Part shown: positions 1-11,315 of the stretch, piece after piece
Position numbering within the stretch: position 1 is the stretch's first letter
Layout: every line of letters begins with the position of its first letter
Source: Syngnathus acus
Taxonomy: Eukaryota; Chordata; Actinopteri; Syngnathiformes; Syngnathidae
DNA length: 64,000 bases
NCBI RefSeq assembly: GCF_901709675.1
Contig: NC_051095.1
Location: 677,001-741,000 of the forward strand
Direction: 5' to 3'
The notes under the pieces: model-generated
What the model was told of the DNA's origin: nothing
Seen by the model: only the letters and a program-made list of their open reading frames with translations
Database searches by the model: none
Made by a program: the position numbers and the translations under genes

Positions 1-1
1 G

Positions 2-109
2 AGTGTCCGCCGGACGCTGGTCTTAGCCAACCTGCTGGAGAGTTGCGAGAACATGACGCCTGCCCAGAGGCGCCAGATCTTTAGCAGACTGGCCCAGGGG
101 GCACTCTAG
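2..109 (+). CDS. C-terminal end of an unidentified protein (partial)
   Basis: Reading from base 2, the frame stays open for 35 codons and stops at TAG 107-109. The peptide begins [15 protein letters not shown] and ends FSRLAQGAL. It looks like an amphipathic helical C-terminus. It is followed by a plausible 3' UTR with an AATAAA signal at 342-347, which supports a real terminal exon. I do not recognise the family. The exon is cut by the window edge, so its acceptor cannot be seen. Confidence 0.5.
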   Translation, partial: SVRRTLVLANLLESCENMTPAQRRQIFSRLAQGAL

Positions 110-341
110 AGGTGGGGATTCAAATGGAGGCGCCCACCCGACACACAGTGAGCCAGCCCATTGACTTTTTCTAGGGACGAGGTGTGTGTGTGTGTACTGA
201 TTTAGATCCGTACAAATGGGGCCTTTTTTTTTTTTCTGCACACAAACTATTTTAATGTCATGATTGAATTTCTGCTTGGTCATAGGACTCATTTAACTGC
301 ATCTTATTATTTCATATTGTCACTCTTTCAAGTCATGAACT

Positions 342-347
342 AATAAA
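342..347 (+). terminator. Poly(A) signal AATAAA of the left-edge gene
   Basis: AATAAA lies about 230 bp after the TAG at 107-109, on the same strand. It is the first canonical signal after that stop, so it is the likely 3' end of the left-edge gene. The 3' UTR includes a (TG)n tract at 182-196. Confidence 0.45.
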
Positions 348-622
348 TAATGGATGGACGGACGGACGCTTTTGTCTGGATGACAAGGTGAACAAAAATG
401 AACGCACGACAAATGGAGTTTTGTGATGTCACCATTTAAAAGAACAAAAAAAAAAAACATTGTCAGGTACAAGGCAATTGTTTGTTTTCTTCTTCAATAC
501 ACATATATTCTCAAACGGTTACCAAAAATATATTTGCCTTTCCTCTAGTTTTGTGCATTCGCAAAGCATTGCGGGTAGCACAGCACCTACCTTAAACCGC
601 AAACAAGCAAGCAGACGGACGG

Positions 623-898
623 CGGTGGTTCTTAACCTTTTTCCTTGTTCGCACCCCATTCAATTCACCAACCAGTGCTCACACCCCTGACCCTATCTAA
701 CCCTAACTAATTAGTAGCATAATAAGCGGTCTACCATACAGCTATAAAGTAAGGCTTAATTAGCATTCTCCCGAATGCCTATTAACACAATGACTTCTTG
801 AATTGGTCACTTTTTTCGGTTAGCCCACCACTATCCCCGAAAAATTGTCAATTTCCCCCGGGTTATCCTCGCACGCGCCCCCGGTTAGGAAACCACTG
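623..898. mobile_element. hAT-like non-autonomous DNA transposon remnant
   Basis: The left end reads GGTGGTTCTTAACC from about 624. The right end, read on the other strand, begins CAGTGGTTTCCTAACC at 898. These resemble the CAGTGGTTCTTAACC termini common in vertebrate hAT MITEs. The internal ~250 bp has no coding capacity. I could not find a clear 8-bp target duplication, so the boundaries are approximate. Confidence 0.4.
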
Positions 899-1199
899 GC
901 ATAGGGCAATGCAACTAACATACCAGCGGTGGCCAATCGAACGCATGTTTACATTGGCCCGCGTGCGTCTTGCGCATGACGGGACGGTGTGCGGTCACGG
1001 GATGTGTTTCCGAATGCCCGGCGTGAACTCCTTGGCATTTGGGTTCAGAATGCCCTGAACGCGCACACAAAAACATGTTCGATGAATTGCCTTAACCCGC
1101 TTCCCTTTACGATAAGTCATGTCAAACAAAATGTAAAATGACGTTGTCATGAGGATGTTGTACTTGCCGAGATCAACAAAATCAAAATAATACAAGAAC
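899..1199. other. Intergenic stretch with no recognised feature
   Basis: The short open frames here have no recognisable protein character and no splice context. I see no repeat or RNA structure. Confidence 0.3.
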
Positions 1200-1450
1200 T
1201 AGAAGAGCTACTCCATTTGCGGCATCGGTCGCGACATGCGCGCAATGCGGACGTGACGTAGGACTTAGTGCTACAGCCGCCGCTGTATTGACGTTAACAT
1301 TTTGGTTGTTCCTCGCTTAATCGGTGGTTCGAATTAAGATCGAAGAATAACTCGGACCCCGTCATGACTGCGTGACCTCAGCCGCTGTTTGCATTTTGGG
1401 TAAATTTGCTTTGTTGTGTTGTGTTGTGTTTCGAGCGGAAGGACTGGAGC
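1200..1450 (+). promoter_or_regulatory. Candidate promoter of the + strand matrin-3-like gene
   Basis: A locally CpG-rich patch around 1215-1300 (several CGCG/GCGC) contains GTGACGTAG at 1252-1260, a CRE-like half site. It is followed by a TTGTG-repeat tract and a GC-rich segment. It lies 1.2-1.4 kb upstream of the first coding exon, which starts behind an acceptor and so needs an upstream leader exon. The - strand paralogue has a full CRE palindrome in its own promoter. The start site and leader donor are not determined; GTAAAT after CCAG near 1572 is one candidate donor. Confidence 0.25.
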
Positions 1451-2643
1451 CTTCGAAGCTTATTTATGCTACATTAGCTAGCATCCGAAATCTTGCTAAA
1501 CACAGACAATAGATAACATTGTTGTATAATGTTTCTCATTAATACCCTAATCAAGCAGTTTAAGTTACCAGGTAAATCCTAGCGTCACAGACAGACGTAA
1601 CAAACCTACAATGAATTTCAAACGGAACATTTTTCTCAAGTATAATAAATGTCAGGTATTATAAATATAGTAAAAAAAAGGGGGAAATGAGGACTTATCA
1701 GTGTAAATTAGTACAGTTGCCATGCATAGAGAAAGAAAAGTTGTGAACATACATTGTCATGAACAAATATCAGGTGGTTAAGTAATGAGCCTGATTGGGG
1801 GCTCAGAGTAAATATCACATAGGGACCCGGTCAAAACAAAAGAGGCGCGTGGAAGAACAACAACTCTTTTCCAAGAAGAGCGATGCCGTTGCTCACCTCA
1901 AAGACTTTGAAGGGGCTTTGTCAACCACAAATTTGGGAGTCCTACAACTTGTGCGCTTGATCTTTGGAGAACTTGCCAAGCTGTGATGAAAACTAGGCGC
2001 AGAGAGAAGAACAATGAATGACAACAATGAAATAAAGGCTATGTAAAGTCAGTCACGCACGTTAGTAATCACCTCGATTCTTTTGTTGCTTCGTTTGCTG
2101 CCGCTGTGTCAGTTTGCAGAATACGTGCAGTGGAAAGCCCAATTTTGTTTTGGTCTGTCTGTCTGTCTGACACCGAACCGAAATCCGGCTAAACTTTCCA
2201 GTTTGAGCTCAATCTCTTTCAGCCTGGAAACAGTAAGTGTTAACCCCCATTGTTGTCAAGTATATGCATTTTCAGGAACCAGTGTTGTCATGGAAAAGCA
2301 CGGTTTCCACTTTAGGCCAAAGGAATCCGTTGTGAGCAGCGTTTTTGTTGCCCAGATAATGGACTTGTTGCGGTTCGTCAGTCACGTTCATCTTATGCTT
2401 TAGCCGTGCCATCCTTACATGGAAAAACATCAGCCTTTGTTGTTGTTTTTTTTTTTTTTTTTAAAAACAAAAAACAGAACCCGACGACTGTTCTCAAGCT
2501 TCTCCCAACGTTCCTGATGCATTGCCACGGAAATATACCATGTGTCTAATCCTCTTTGAGCTTCCAGACGGGTCCTCCTCGCTCGGACCCCGCTTGACTG
2601 ATCCTGTCCTGTGTTTATGGTCTTCCCCGGCATTTGTGTGCAG
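1451..2643. other. Probable 5' intron of the + strand matrin-3-like gene
   Basis: This AT-rich stretch leads up to the acceptor TGTGTGCAG at 2643, just before the first coding exon. The only tidy open frame is 63 codons at 1795-1986, with an AATAAA shortly after. It shows no known domain and I do not call it a gene. A poly(T) run sits at 2448-2461. Confidence 0.3.
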
Positions 2644-2652
2644 CGCCCCGCT

Positions 2653-5600
2653 ATGTCTCACCGCCAGTACCAGCGAAGGCCTATGCCTGACACTGACTTC
2701 CGACCCAGTCTGGGTCCCGACGGCCTCTCTGAACGCCACCGCCGCTCCTCGCCGGATCGTCGCGGCTACTATGGGTCTGGTAGTTCGACATCAGCGCCTG
2801 CCTTGCCGCTCAGCTCGATGGACAGCGCCCTCAGCGTCCTGAGCAGCTGCGGTCTGGAGCCCGCCGACCTTGCGCTCCTCGCCGAGATCCCTGAGGACAA
2901 ACTCACTGTGGAGTCGCTGCCGCACATTGTCCGTCAGATTAAATCCAACAGAGAAGCACCCCATCCTCCCCCTGTCTCCTCCTTTGACCTTCCCAGCTTG
3001 CCCTGGCATCAGTATAGCGGTCGGGTGGTCGAGTACCCCCTGGACCACATCAAGCCGACAGGCCTTCCTGCAGAGCCGCTTCGCGAGTGGCGAGATTGCT
3101 GGCAGAATCCGAGAAGCGAGCCGACGCCCTCCCAGACCCAAAGGCCGGCCAGGAGCGAGCCTCCGTCGCAGTCTCCCAGATACTTTGCGGAAGCCGGGCC
3201 TGGCAAAGCAGCAGCAGCAGCGACCATTCCCTCCCTCTTCTCCCTGGCCCACCGGCCTAGCCCAGCTGACAGGTCTGTGGCGCCTCTGGACGAGAGGCGG
3301 TGGGAAACCGGGTCGGAACGAGGTCACCCTGACGCCTCTGCCAGCCAGCCTCCCGGTGCTGCGGCACCGTCCAAACAGGAAGTGCAGGATTTCTACAGCG
3401 TGGAGCCTCAGACGTACCCCACCTCGTGTTCTCTGTGTAATGCCTGTGTAATCTCGTTGGAGGTAAGTAGCCCGAGAGTCTGAACCCGGCCGGATGGCCT
3501 CGTTGGGAATGCTGGCAAAACGAAAGAGGGATCTTCAGTGGGTCAAGAAGAAGGCACGGAAAAGATCTGACGGGGGCTTTTCTGTTTCAGGACTGGAGGA
3601 AACACATCAACAGCAGTCGGCATGCTGACGGTCAACTCGGCCTGCTGCACCGGTGAGTTTCTTCTCAAAAGTGTACTCGTGACTTTGGTCCCGTTCCTGC
3701 CGCTTTCCCGATCGTTGTTGTTGCTGCTGCTGCTGCTGCTTTAACGCGTCTGTCTGTCTGTCTGTCAACAAATGTATTGACAGTGCAGCCTTATAATAAA
3801 TGATCACATGAATTGGAATGCCTATTCTACAATGTGACATGCATAGTATGTTAGCAATAACATCTTTGTCCGTCCGTCCTCCTCAGCTTTCCCACGTGGG
3901 ATTGCCGCAAGGAGACGCCCAATAGGTTAGTGCAGCGAGCTTGCCAAAAAGACAACAGACGCAGTTAACTCAAAGTGTTTAACGTGAGCTTTGTCATTGA
4001 AGAGATGAGCGACAGTCCCAGGTGGGGCTGGGGGCGAGGCGGAGGAAAGACCCAGAGACTTTCTGGGCCACCAATGACGACGGCAGCAGTAAGTGGGCGA
4101 GGCGAGCCTTTAGCGCTTGTTTTCAACAAATCTGACTTGTCTTTCATGTCCATTTGGCGTTCCTTCTGTACACCAGGGTCGCAAGCTGGAAAGAGCCCAG
4201 AGAAGAAGGTAAGCATTGATGAGCGACCGCTTCCGTTTCAGATTGCTCGCAAAAGTAGCGTGGCACGTGTCAACTTTGAGACTATTCCAAACGATGTCGT
4301 CGGCAGCCCGTTGCGGAATCCAAATGGGCCGAGCAGGCTCGGGAGTCGATCCACAAGCGGCGTCCTCCGTATGTGGACGAGCAGCGGGTAGACTTCAGCA
4401 TCTCCAATGTCTTCAACATTGTGAAGGTGCGTGTCAAAGGACAACCTCCCGAGTGCTGGTCCCCCTTGAGATGTTGCCTTGTTTTGGTTCAGAGCTCCTG
4501 CGTGGTCAGCTTCACACCGCCTCCGCAATCAAACCAGGACTGGTCGGACCTCCTCAGAGTTGTCAGACGCTTCGGCCCGATCGTGTACACGCTCTTCGGG
4601 CGGTCCAAGGTGAGCGTGGGCGTTTGCGACAAAGTGCCACGTAAGATCCCTGGCCGCTTTTTGCCCACATCTCAAATGAATCCTACCAGGCATGCGTAGA
4701 AATGAAAAATCTGGAAGACGCTGAAAAGTTGGTCAATTATTATTCCTCCAAACATCTGAGGATCAAAGACAACGTCCTCCGGGTCACATTTGCCGTAGAA
4801 ACCTCCAGTCTCAGGTAAGTGTGACCCGACAGTCGGGCGCTTGCTCCTCATTGGCCCAGCTTCACGAAGTTGCCTTCCGCCCGCTTCCAGAACAAGCGCC
4901 TTCGCTCACCGCTACCAGGAAGAATCAACTGAGAGGAGCAGAGATGAAGGCCACACACTAGATGAGTCCAAGAAGAGCAGGGCGGACCACACGGCCAGGT
5001 CCAGAAAGGCCAGGGAGACAGACAGGAGGGCCGGGTCCAGGTCCAAGTCACGAGACAGAAAGGCCAGGTCAACTTCCCGTGAAAGGAAGACGGGCTCAAA
5101 GGACCGCTCCAAGTCCAGAGACAGGAAGATCAGGTCCAGATCCAGAGACAGGAAGGCAAGGTCCAAGTCCAGCAGTGCCAAAATGCCAGAAGCACAGAAG
5201 CCCGAGATGAGCGGTAAAAAAAAACAAGACAGAAGAATCCTCGTGTCTATTCATCCCGAACAAGTTATCGGTCCCGCTTAACCACCGTTTGTCCTCGTCC
5301 ACAGCATCCAGTGGCGCCTCGGCGTCACGAAAACGCTCCGAAGCCGACGCCGTTGACCAAGTCCTGAGCAACATGGACGCCGAGTAGGTTAGGGTGATTT
5401 ATGTCCACCGTGTCGCCGGTTAACGCCTTTCCTTCCACGTCGCATTCTAGCTCCGTGGAAGATGACAGCGACATCGAGGGAATGGCGGTCGTCGGCGAGG
5501 ACCTGGAGGACGACCGTTTGGAAACGGCCGACGAAGGTGAGGAAGAAGACCGGCCTGATCTTTCATCAGTCGAATTGAGGGGCTGGTGTTGCGCAATCAA

Positions 5601-8600
5601 TCGTGCGCGTTTTCTTCCTGAGAACCAAAGTCGGTGCCTTGCCTCTTACGTGTGATTTTAGGCCACGAAAAGGGGGAGGATTGCAAGGCCCACGGCGCCA
5701 ACAAAACGGAGGACACGCCGGATGAGGTCGGGACGTCGCTTACCTTTTACGCAGCTCGAGGTCCACGTTTCCAAGTTGTCCCCCCTCTGCAGGAAGTGGA
5801 CTTGGAGGATTACATCATGCTGGATGAAGTTGGACAGGAGCAGAGCAGTAAAGTTGTCGAGCCGTCCCGTGACTGCGCCGCAGGGGAAGGCGGCCACGGC
5901 CCGGTACGGAGCGGAGCGGAGCGCCGGCCAGCTTCCTGCCCGTGGTCCAGCCCAGCGTCTCACCGGCTTGTCGTTCTCCTCCAGCACGTGTCTCGGGTCG
6001 TGTACTTCAAAGACCTTCCGCTGTCCTACTGCAACGCCGCCGACTTTGTCAAGCTGACCAAAGGCCTCGGGAGGCCCGTGTGCTACTATCTTCTGCGTGG
6101 CCTACGAAAGGTACCACAAACCGATCCGGTTTGGCGTCACCGCTGATGTGCACTAGCCTGTTGGTTAAAAAAACAAAACAAAAAAAACCCCCCGTTGCCA
6201 GTCAGATGTTGTATTTTGGGGAATGTACAATGAATTCAAAAAGTCAGAGGCGATGGATTTACCCGATGACTTGACGGGAAGAGTCAGAGGACTGGCTGGC
6301 CGGCCGCCTGGCGCCGGCTGTTGGCGCTTTCAATGCCACAGCCAGAGCCTATGACATGCAATCTTCTTTTGAACGCTTTGATGCAAACTGCAGCTACCAA
6401 AACACTCTGCAAGAGCGTTAGTGAGCAAAGGTGCGATCGACGGAGCCTCTGCTCACATCTCCTGTCTGGCTGCTTTGGTCTCGCCGAGACGAGTTAAGAA
6501 ATCATTCAAAATCCAGTTAAAGGCATAAATAAGATGGGGCCAAAGAGAAAGTCATTTTTAAAATGTTTTACTCTCAGGTCATAAAGTTTCAACATGACCC
6601 AAAAAGGTTTTTGACAATGCAAACTTTACCTTAAACTAGGGTTTCAAACTAGTGTTAAGGTTTCAAACTCAGATTTCAATCTAGGGTTAGGCGTTCAAAC
6701 CAGGTTTAGGCTTTTGGTTTCAAACTAGGGTTTAAACCCTAGTTTGAATCCCTATCCCTAGTTTGAAACCCTGACCCTAGTTTTTACCCCTAGATGCATA
6801 AGTGAGGTTGTTTTATATTTGAAATACCTTCATCGTAAAAAATTGCTATCATATTCCAGGTATTCCTCAAAAAACATGTTTTTTCACGAACGCACGCACG
6901 CACACAATGGATGTTTACAATGTTGACATTTTTCGACGACTGTTCTAGGTCATTGTCTTTTTCAAAGAAATTCAGAATATTTCAAACGTGAAATTGCTGT
7001 TAGTTGGATTAAGTTCATTTTGTTTTCACTTTTCAATTACTTCACCGGCCTCTATTACCTCAAACAAAGTATTTCAGGTTGCATGACCTGACATGTTTCG
7101 GCTTGTACTTCCGCCTTCATAAAAGAACCAATGAAGTAATTGTAGTTATTGTAGTAATTATGTAGTAATTAATGTCATACCAAAATGGCATTAAAAACAC
7201 TGATTCCAATATGGCTCATTTTTGACCCAGCTATGGAAGAACGTAGGGTACAATCACTTGTGCATCGAAAACATTTGAATGATTTGAAATCTGAAAGCTT
7301 TGTAATTGGGTGTACAAGTGACCTTGCAAACTTGTCTTTCAGGGTTTCCTCGAGCTGTCGTGCAGCTCAGAGGCCATAAGAGTGGTCAATGAACTCAACG
7401 TTTACTTCAAGGACACTCCAACCGTCGTCCTGATCTCCAACAAATATCGCCGCCTCAGAAATGGGTCAGCGCCTCGCCTCCTTCCGGTAAAAAGCGAGCG
7501 AGCGAGCGACCGATGCTAACCTTTGTGCTCGTTTGCAGCACGGTGGTACACTGGGACCAGCGCGAGACAGGTGAGCGGACGGGAGCGAGCGATCGACGTG
7601 ATAAAAGCAAGAGCCGAGACAAAGAAGAAAGAAACGCTTCGTCCGCATCAGACCAGGAGAAAGAAAAACCAGCTCGGGAGAAAGATTTAACCAGAAAGAC
7701 CCCAGATAAGGAATCCACATCCAGCAGCTCTTCAGACATTTTGTCCTCGTCCAAGTCTGGGAATTCTAAGGACGTCCAATCACGATCCGGAAAGACGGAG
7801 ATCAAGGCAGAGTCTGAGAAGACGGAAGAAAGTCAGCCAGAGGGCATCGTGTCAGAAACTCTTGAAGATAAAGCCAACACGAGCGATGTCCGAACAAGCG
7901 ACAGCAAGACGACAAAGAACATATCAGACGGTAAAAAAACATTTGGGAATAAACCAAACAGTGAGAACACTCACATTGTTCAAACAAAAGTCACAAAGAC
8001 TCCTCAGAATAAATCAGGAAGCGAGAACGAATCGGACAGTGAGAAGACGCTTGAGAATAAACCAGAAACCTCTTCAGAAGGTGGGAACACTCGTTTAAAA
8101 CTGATCTGACCACTTGTTTACTGCTTTTTAAAAATGTGATTTCGTCCTCTCACGTGTGATTTTAGGCCACGAAAAGGGGGAGGATTGCAAGGCCCACGGC
8201 GCCAGCAAAACGGAGGACACGTCGGATGAGGTCGGGACGTCGCTTACCTTTTACGCAGCTCGAGGTCCACGTTTCCAAGTTGTCCCCCCTCTGCAGGAAG
8301 TGGACTTGGAGGATTACATCATGCTGGATGAAGTTGGACAGGAGCAGAGCAGTAAAGTTGTCGAGCCGTCCCGTGACTGCGCCGCAGGGGAAGGCGGCCA
8401 CGGCCCGGTACGGAGCGCCGGCCAGCTTCCTGCCGGTGGTCCAGCCCAGCGTCTCACCGGATTGTCGTTCTCCTCCAGAATGTGTCTCGGGTTGTGTACT
8501 TCAAAGACCTTCCGCTGTCCTACTGCAACGCCGCCGACTTTGTCAAGCTGGCCAAAGGCCTTGGGAGGCCCGTGTGCTACTATCTTCTGCGTGGCCTACG

Positions 8601-11082
8601 AAAGGTACCACAAACCGATCCGGTTTGGCGTCACCGCTGATGTGCTGTTGGTTTGCTGGAGTAGTTCCTCTAAGGCAGGCGTGTCCCTGAGGGACCGGCG
8701 TCCGGCATGTTTTACATGGTTCCATCCGCTAGCACCCCTGATTTAAATCCGCAGCTCACCAGCAAGCTTTAAAGAAGCCTGATGATAATCCTGATCATGT
8801 TGGAGAAAGGAGACATTTAAAACATGGAGGAAAGCAGCACTTGAGGGGACTTGAAATCATTATTTTGCCAATTTAAAGCTGAAGTTGAGTAGTGACGCCA
8901 CTAAAAATGTTTTGCATGTAGCCACACTCGACTCATGCAGCTTCAATGCGATCAGGCCTTATTCATGGTGCAGTAGTTCCAAAGAGGGAACGTTGCCAGT
9001 CGTCTACGCTTATAATGCCACGGGGATTTGAATTTTTTACTCTCAGGTCAGAAAGTTTCAACATGTGACGAAAAGGCTTGAACACTACAAACTTGACCTT
9101 AAATACAAAACAAATTTGAATGAATTGAAATCTGAAAGCTTTGTGATTGGGTGTACAAGTGACCTTGCAAACTTGTCTTTCAGGGTTTCCTCGAGCTGTC
9201 GTGCAGCTCAGAGGCCATAAGAGTGGTCAATGAACTCAACGTTTACTTCAAGGACACTCCAACCGTCGTCCTGATCTCCAACAAATATCGCCGCCTCAGA
9301 AATGGGTCAGCGCCTCGGTCGTCCCACCTCCTTCCGGTAAAAAGCGAGCGACCGGTGGTGCTAACCTTTGTGCTCGTTTGCAGCACGGTGGTACACTGGG
9401 ACCAGCGCGAGACAGGTGAGCGGACGGGAGCGAGCGATCGACGTGATAAAAGCAAGAGCCGAGACAAAGAAGAAAGAAACGTTTCGTCCGCATCAGACCA
9501 GGAGAAAGAAAAACCGGCTCGGGAGAAAGATTTAACCAGAAAGACCCCAGATAAGGAATCCACATCCAGCAGCTCTTCAGACATTTTGTCCTCGTCCAAG
9601 TCTGGGAATTCTAAGGACGTCCAATCACGATCCGGAAAGACTGAGATCAAGGCAGAGTCTGAGAAGATGGAAGAAAGTCAGCCAGAGGGCATCGTGTCAG
9701 AAACTCTTGAAGATAAAGCCAACACGAGCGATGCCCCAACAAGCGACAGCAAGACGACAAAGAACATATCAGACGGTAAGAAAACATTTGAGGATAAACC
9801 AGACAGTGAGAACATTCACAATGTTCAAACAAAGGTCACAAAGGTCGTTGAGGATAAACCCAAAAAAGGCAAGTCCAGCAGTGCCCAGTCAAACGACGGC
9901 AAGACGACAAAGAACATATTTGAGAATAAACTAGACAGCAAGAACACCGACAATGTCCAAACAATAGTCACAAAGACTCCACAGAACAGATCAGAAGAGG
10001 AAAACATCCACAATGTCAAGTCCAAAGAGAACAAATCGGACAGTGAGAAGAATCAACCAGAGAATGCTTCAGAAGGTGGGAACACTCACAATGAACAACC
10101 AAAAGATGGGAAGGCTCTACAGAATTTGGAAGGTGGGAAGAGATTGAAGAACCAGCCAGACAATGAGATGACTCTGGAAACATTATCAGAAGAGGGAAAG
10201 ATTGCAGAGGTTGGAAGAGAAAGCAGGAAGACTCTGGAGATTGAATCAGAAGGTGGAAACCCTTTGGGAAATGGGCCAAAGACCAGGAAACGAACAATAG
10301 AGAAGAGCGAGTCGGAAAAAATCAAGAGAAGGTGTGTTTCCACAAAGACTTGTGAAGAAGGCCAGGTGGAGTCTGGAAAGGCAGTTGGGACCACGCAAAA
10401 GAAATGTGGAGAGGATCCAGAGAGGGAAAGCGTCTCTTCAAAGGGGTCAGATCAAGTGTCCGGCAAAGATCCCAGAGTAACCAACTCCCCGCAGGAAGAC
10501 CCAAGTCGTGAAGAGGACTTGGGCGGGACAGTTAAGAGAAGAGCGTCTCCCGATGACACTTCTGTGGCTGGAAAGATCCGAAAGGAAGAGCAGAGTAGTG
10601 AAACGTCTGATGAGAATCAGAAGAATCAGGTGTGACTCCTGTTCACTTTTTTTTTTTTGGTGTGTGTGCCATCGATGCATTTTGATGACTGGCGTGTTTT
10701 CAGGAAGCTGACGGAAATTCAGGGACCCCCACCGCACCCCACCACCCGATCGGTAAGTAGTCACCTCCTTAGGACTTGCAAGCTTCTCCGTGACCTGGCT
10801 GCCTTGACGTTGCTTTCTCGATGCTCGCAGGAATCCAGTTTGTGCGTCCTGTCGTTGGCTACTTCTGCAACTTGTGTCAGCTGATCTACGCTGACGAGGA
10901 TGAAGCCAAGGTGCAGCACTGCAGTAGTCGTCAGCACCACTTCAAGTATTGGGTGAGTGAGTAGGAAAAAAAAACCCATAAGGTAGAAGGTCATTTGGAG
11001 ATTTTTTTTTGTTCCCAACGTTGTAAACAGACTTACACAAGCAGCCTTTTCATTTCAGGAGAAGATGAAAATGGCAACCTGA
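2653..11082 (+). CDS. Matrin-3-like nuclear RNA-binding protein with duplicated RRM cassette (22 coding exons)
   Basis: Member of the MATR3/ZNF638/RBM20 family of nuclear-matrix RNA-binding proteins, which act in RNA processing. Exons, all phase-consistent: 2653-3462, 3591-3652, 3887-3925, 4003-4088, 4177-4208, 4307-4426, 4493-4609, 4690-4814, 4891-5213, 5305-5383, 5451-5536, 5662-5903, 5985-6110, 7343-7464, 7539-8080, 8166-8407, 8479-8604, 9184-9305, 9384-10629, 10704-10752, 10831-10952, 11059-11082. That gives 1613 residues. Start chosen: ATG 2653 (MSHRQYQRR) just after the acceptor at 2643. Domains: matrin-type finger CSLCNACV...HINSSRH (~259-281); RRM (~384-462); RS/DRK-rich linker (~465-570); acidic EDYIMLDEVG plus RRM beginning VSRVVYFKDLP (~680-790); a second copy of that unit (~1025-1134); long Lys/Glu/Ser tail; C-terminal finger YFCNLCQLIY...HCSSRQHH (~1570-1600). 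Human MATR3 is shorter (about 850 residues) with two RRMs. This may be the locus called matrin 3-like 1.1 or 1.2 in fish. The weakest boundary is the acceptor at 4002. Confidence 0.85.
6638..6780. repeat. Telomere-like TTTCAAACTAGGG fold-back tract in intron
   Basis: Repeated GGTTTCAAACTAGGGT-type units are followed by their inverse, with a 30-bp perfect palindrome centred at 6733/6734 (6719-6748). The tract lies at the left end of the ~630-bp stretch present in copy 1's intron and missing from copy 2's. Confidence 0.55.
6781..7275. mobile_element. piggyBac-type MITE remnant in matrin-like intron
   Basis: It starts near CCCCTAGATGCATAAGTG and ends near CACTTGTGCATCGAAA. Internal blocks (ATTCCAGGTATTCC, ACGACTGTTC, CAAAATGGCATTAAAA, ATTTTTGACCCA) recur in the same order at 41509-41815. 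The better-kept second copy ends in GGGTTAA, suggesting a TTAA-targeting (piggyBac-like) family. It has no coding capacity. Confidence 0.5.
8152..10080 (+). repeat. Internal tandem duplication, copy 2 of the acidic-RRM-linker cassette
   Basis: Copy 2 has exons 8166-8407, 8479-8604, 9184-9305 and the first ~700 nt of 9384-10629. The small intron between the acidic exon and the RRM is 71 bp here and 81 bp in copy 1, because a GGAGC repeat differs. Read-through would shift the frame in this copy, which shows that intron must be spliced. The large intron is ~580 bp, against ~1230 bp in copy 1. Confidence 0.85.
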
Positions 11083-11136
11083 GGGAATGCTGTTCCACAC
11101 ATGTCAACTTTTCATTGGTCACATTTTTACTTTACA

Positions 11137-11142
11137 ATAAAG
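11137..11142 (+). terminator. Poly(A) signal AATAAA of the + strand matrin-3-like gene
   Basis: AATAAA lies 54 bp after the TGA at 11080-11082. The 3' UTR is therefore very short and ends close to the start of the opposing gene's 3' UTR. Confidence 0.7.
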
Positions 11143-11168
11143 TTACATGACTTGAAGTGTGTAAAACA

Positions 11169-11174
11169 TTTATT
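11169..11174 (-). terminator. Poly(A) signal AATAAA of the - strand matrin-3-like gene
   Basis: TTTATT on + (AATAAA on -) lies about 140 bp past the - strand stop at 11316-11318. Cleavage 10-30 bp beyond would make this 3' UTR overlap or touch that of the opposing gene. Confidence 0.65.
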
Positions 11175-11315
11175 TTGTAAAACATGCTAACTTAAGTCCA
11201 CACACACTGGAAATTGACGTGGCAACATCACATGACAATAAGCTAATGTAAAACGTCTATCTTTCAAGGTCAGTGTCTAAAGAAAAACCAAAATGAGTCT
11301 GTTGCGAAATGGAAG

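Larger units (their letters stand above)
5651..8080 (+). repeat. Internal tandem duplication, copy 1 of the acidic-RRM-linker cassette
   Basis: Copy 1 runs from the shared intron end (ACGTGTGATTTTAG, from about 5648) through exons 5662-5903, 5985-6110, 7343-7464 and 7539-8080. It matches copy 2 almost base for base in the exons. The 122-nt exon 7343-7464 appears identical to 9184-9305. The RRM halves differ at only two residues (His to Asn, Thr to Ala). Copy 1's last exon is shorter and ends at a donor (GAAG/GTGGGA). In copy 2 the matching site, about 10071-10080, is read through as coding. That donor joins in phase to copy 2's first exon. Confidence 0.85.

Noticed and set aside
1795-1986. 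63-codon open frame followed by AATAAA
   Set aside because: No recognisable domain, no splice context and AT-rich surroundings. Most likely chance inside the 5' intron of the matrin-like gene.
5728-5793. Possible 66-nt intron ending in CTCTGCAG inside exon 5662-5903
   Set aside because: The donor (GAG/GTCGGG) is poor, the segment is in frame in both cassette copies, and no phase argument requires it. Kept as coding, though alternative splicing is possible.
5904-5984. Reading straight through the 81-nt stretch as coding in cassette copy 1
   Set aside because: In copy 2 the same stretch is 71 nt and read-through shifts the frame out of the RRM. Good GT and AG signals bound it in both copies, so it is an intron.
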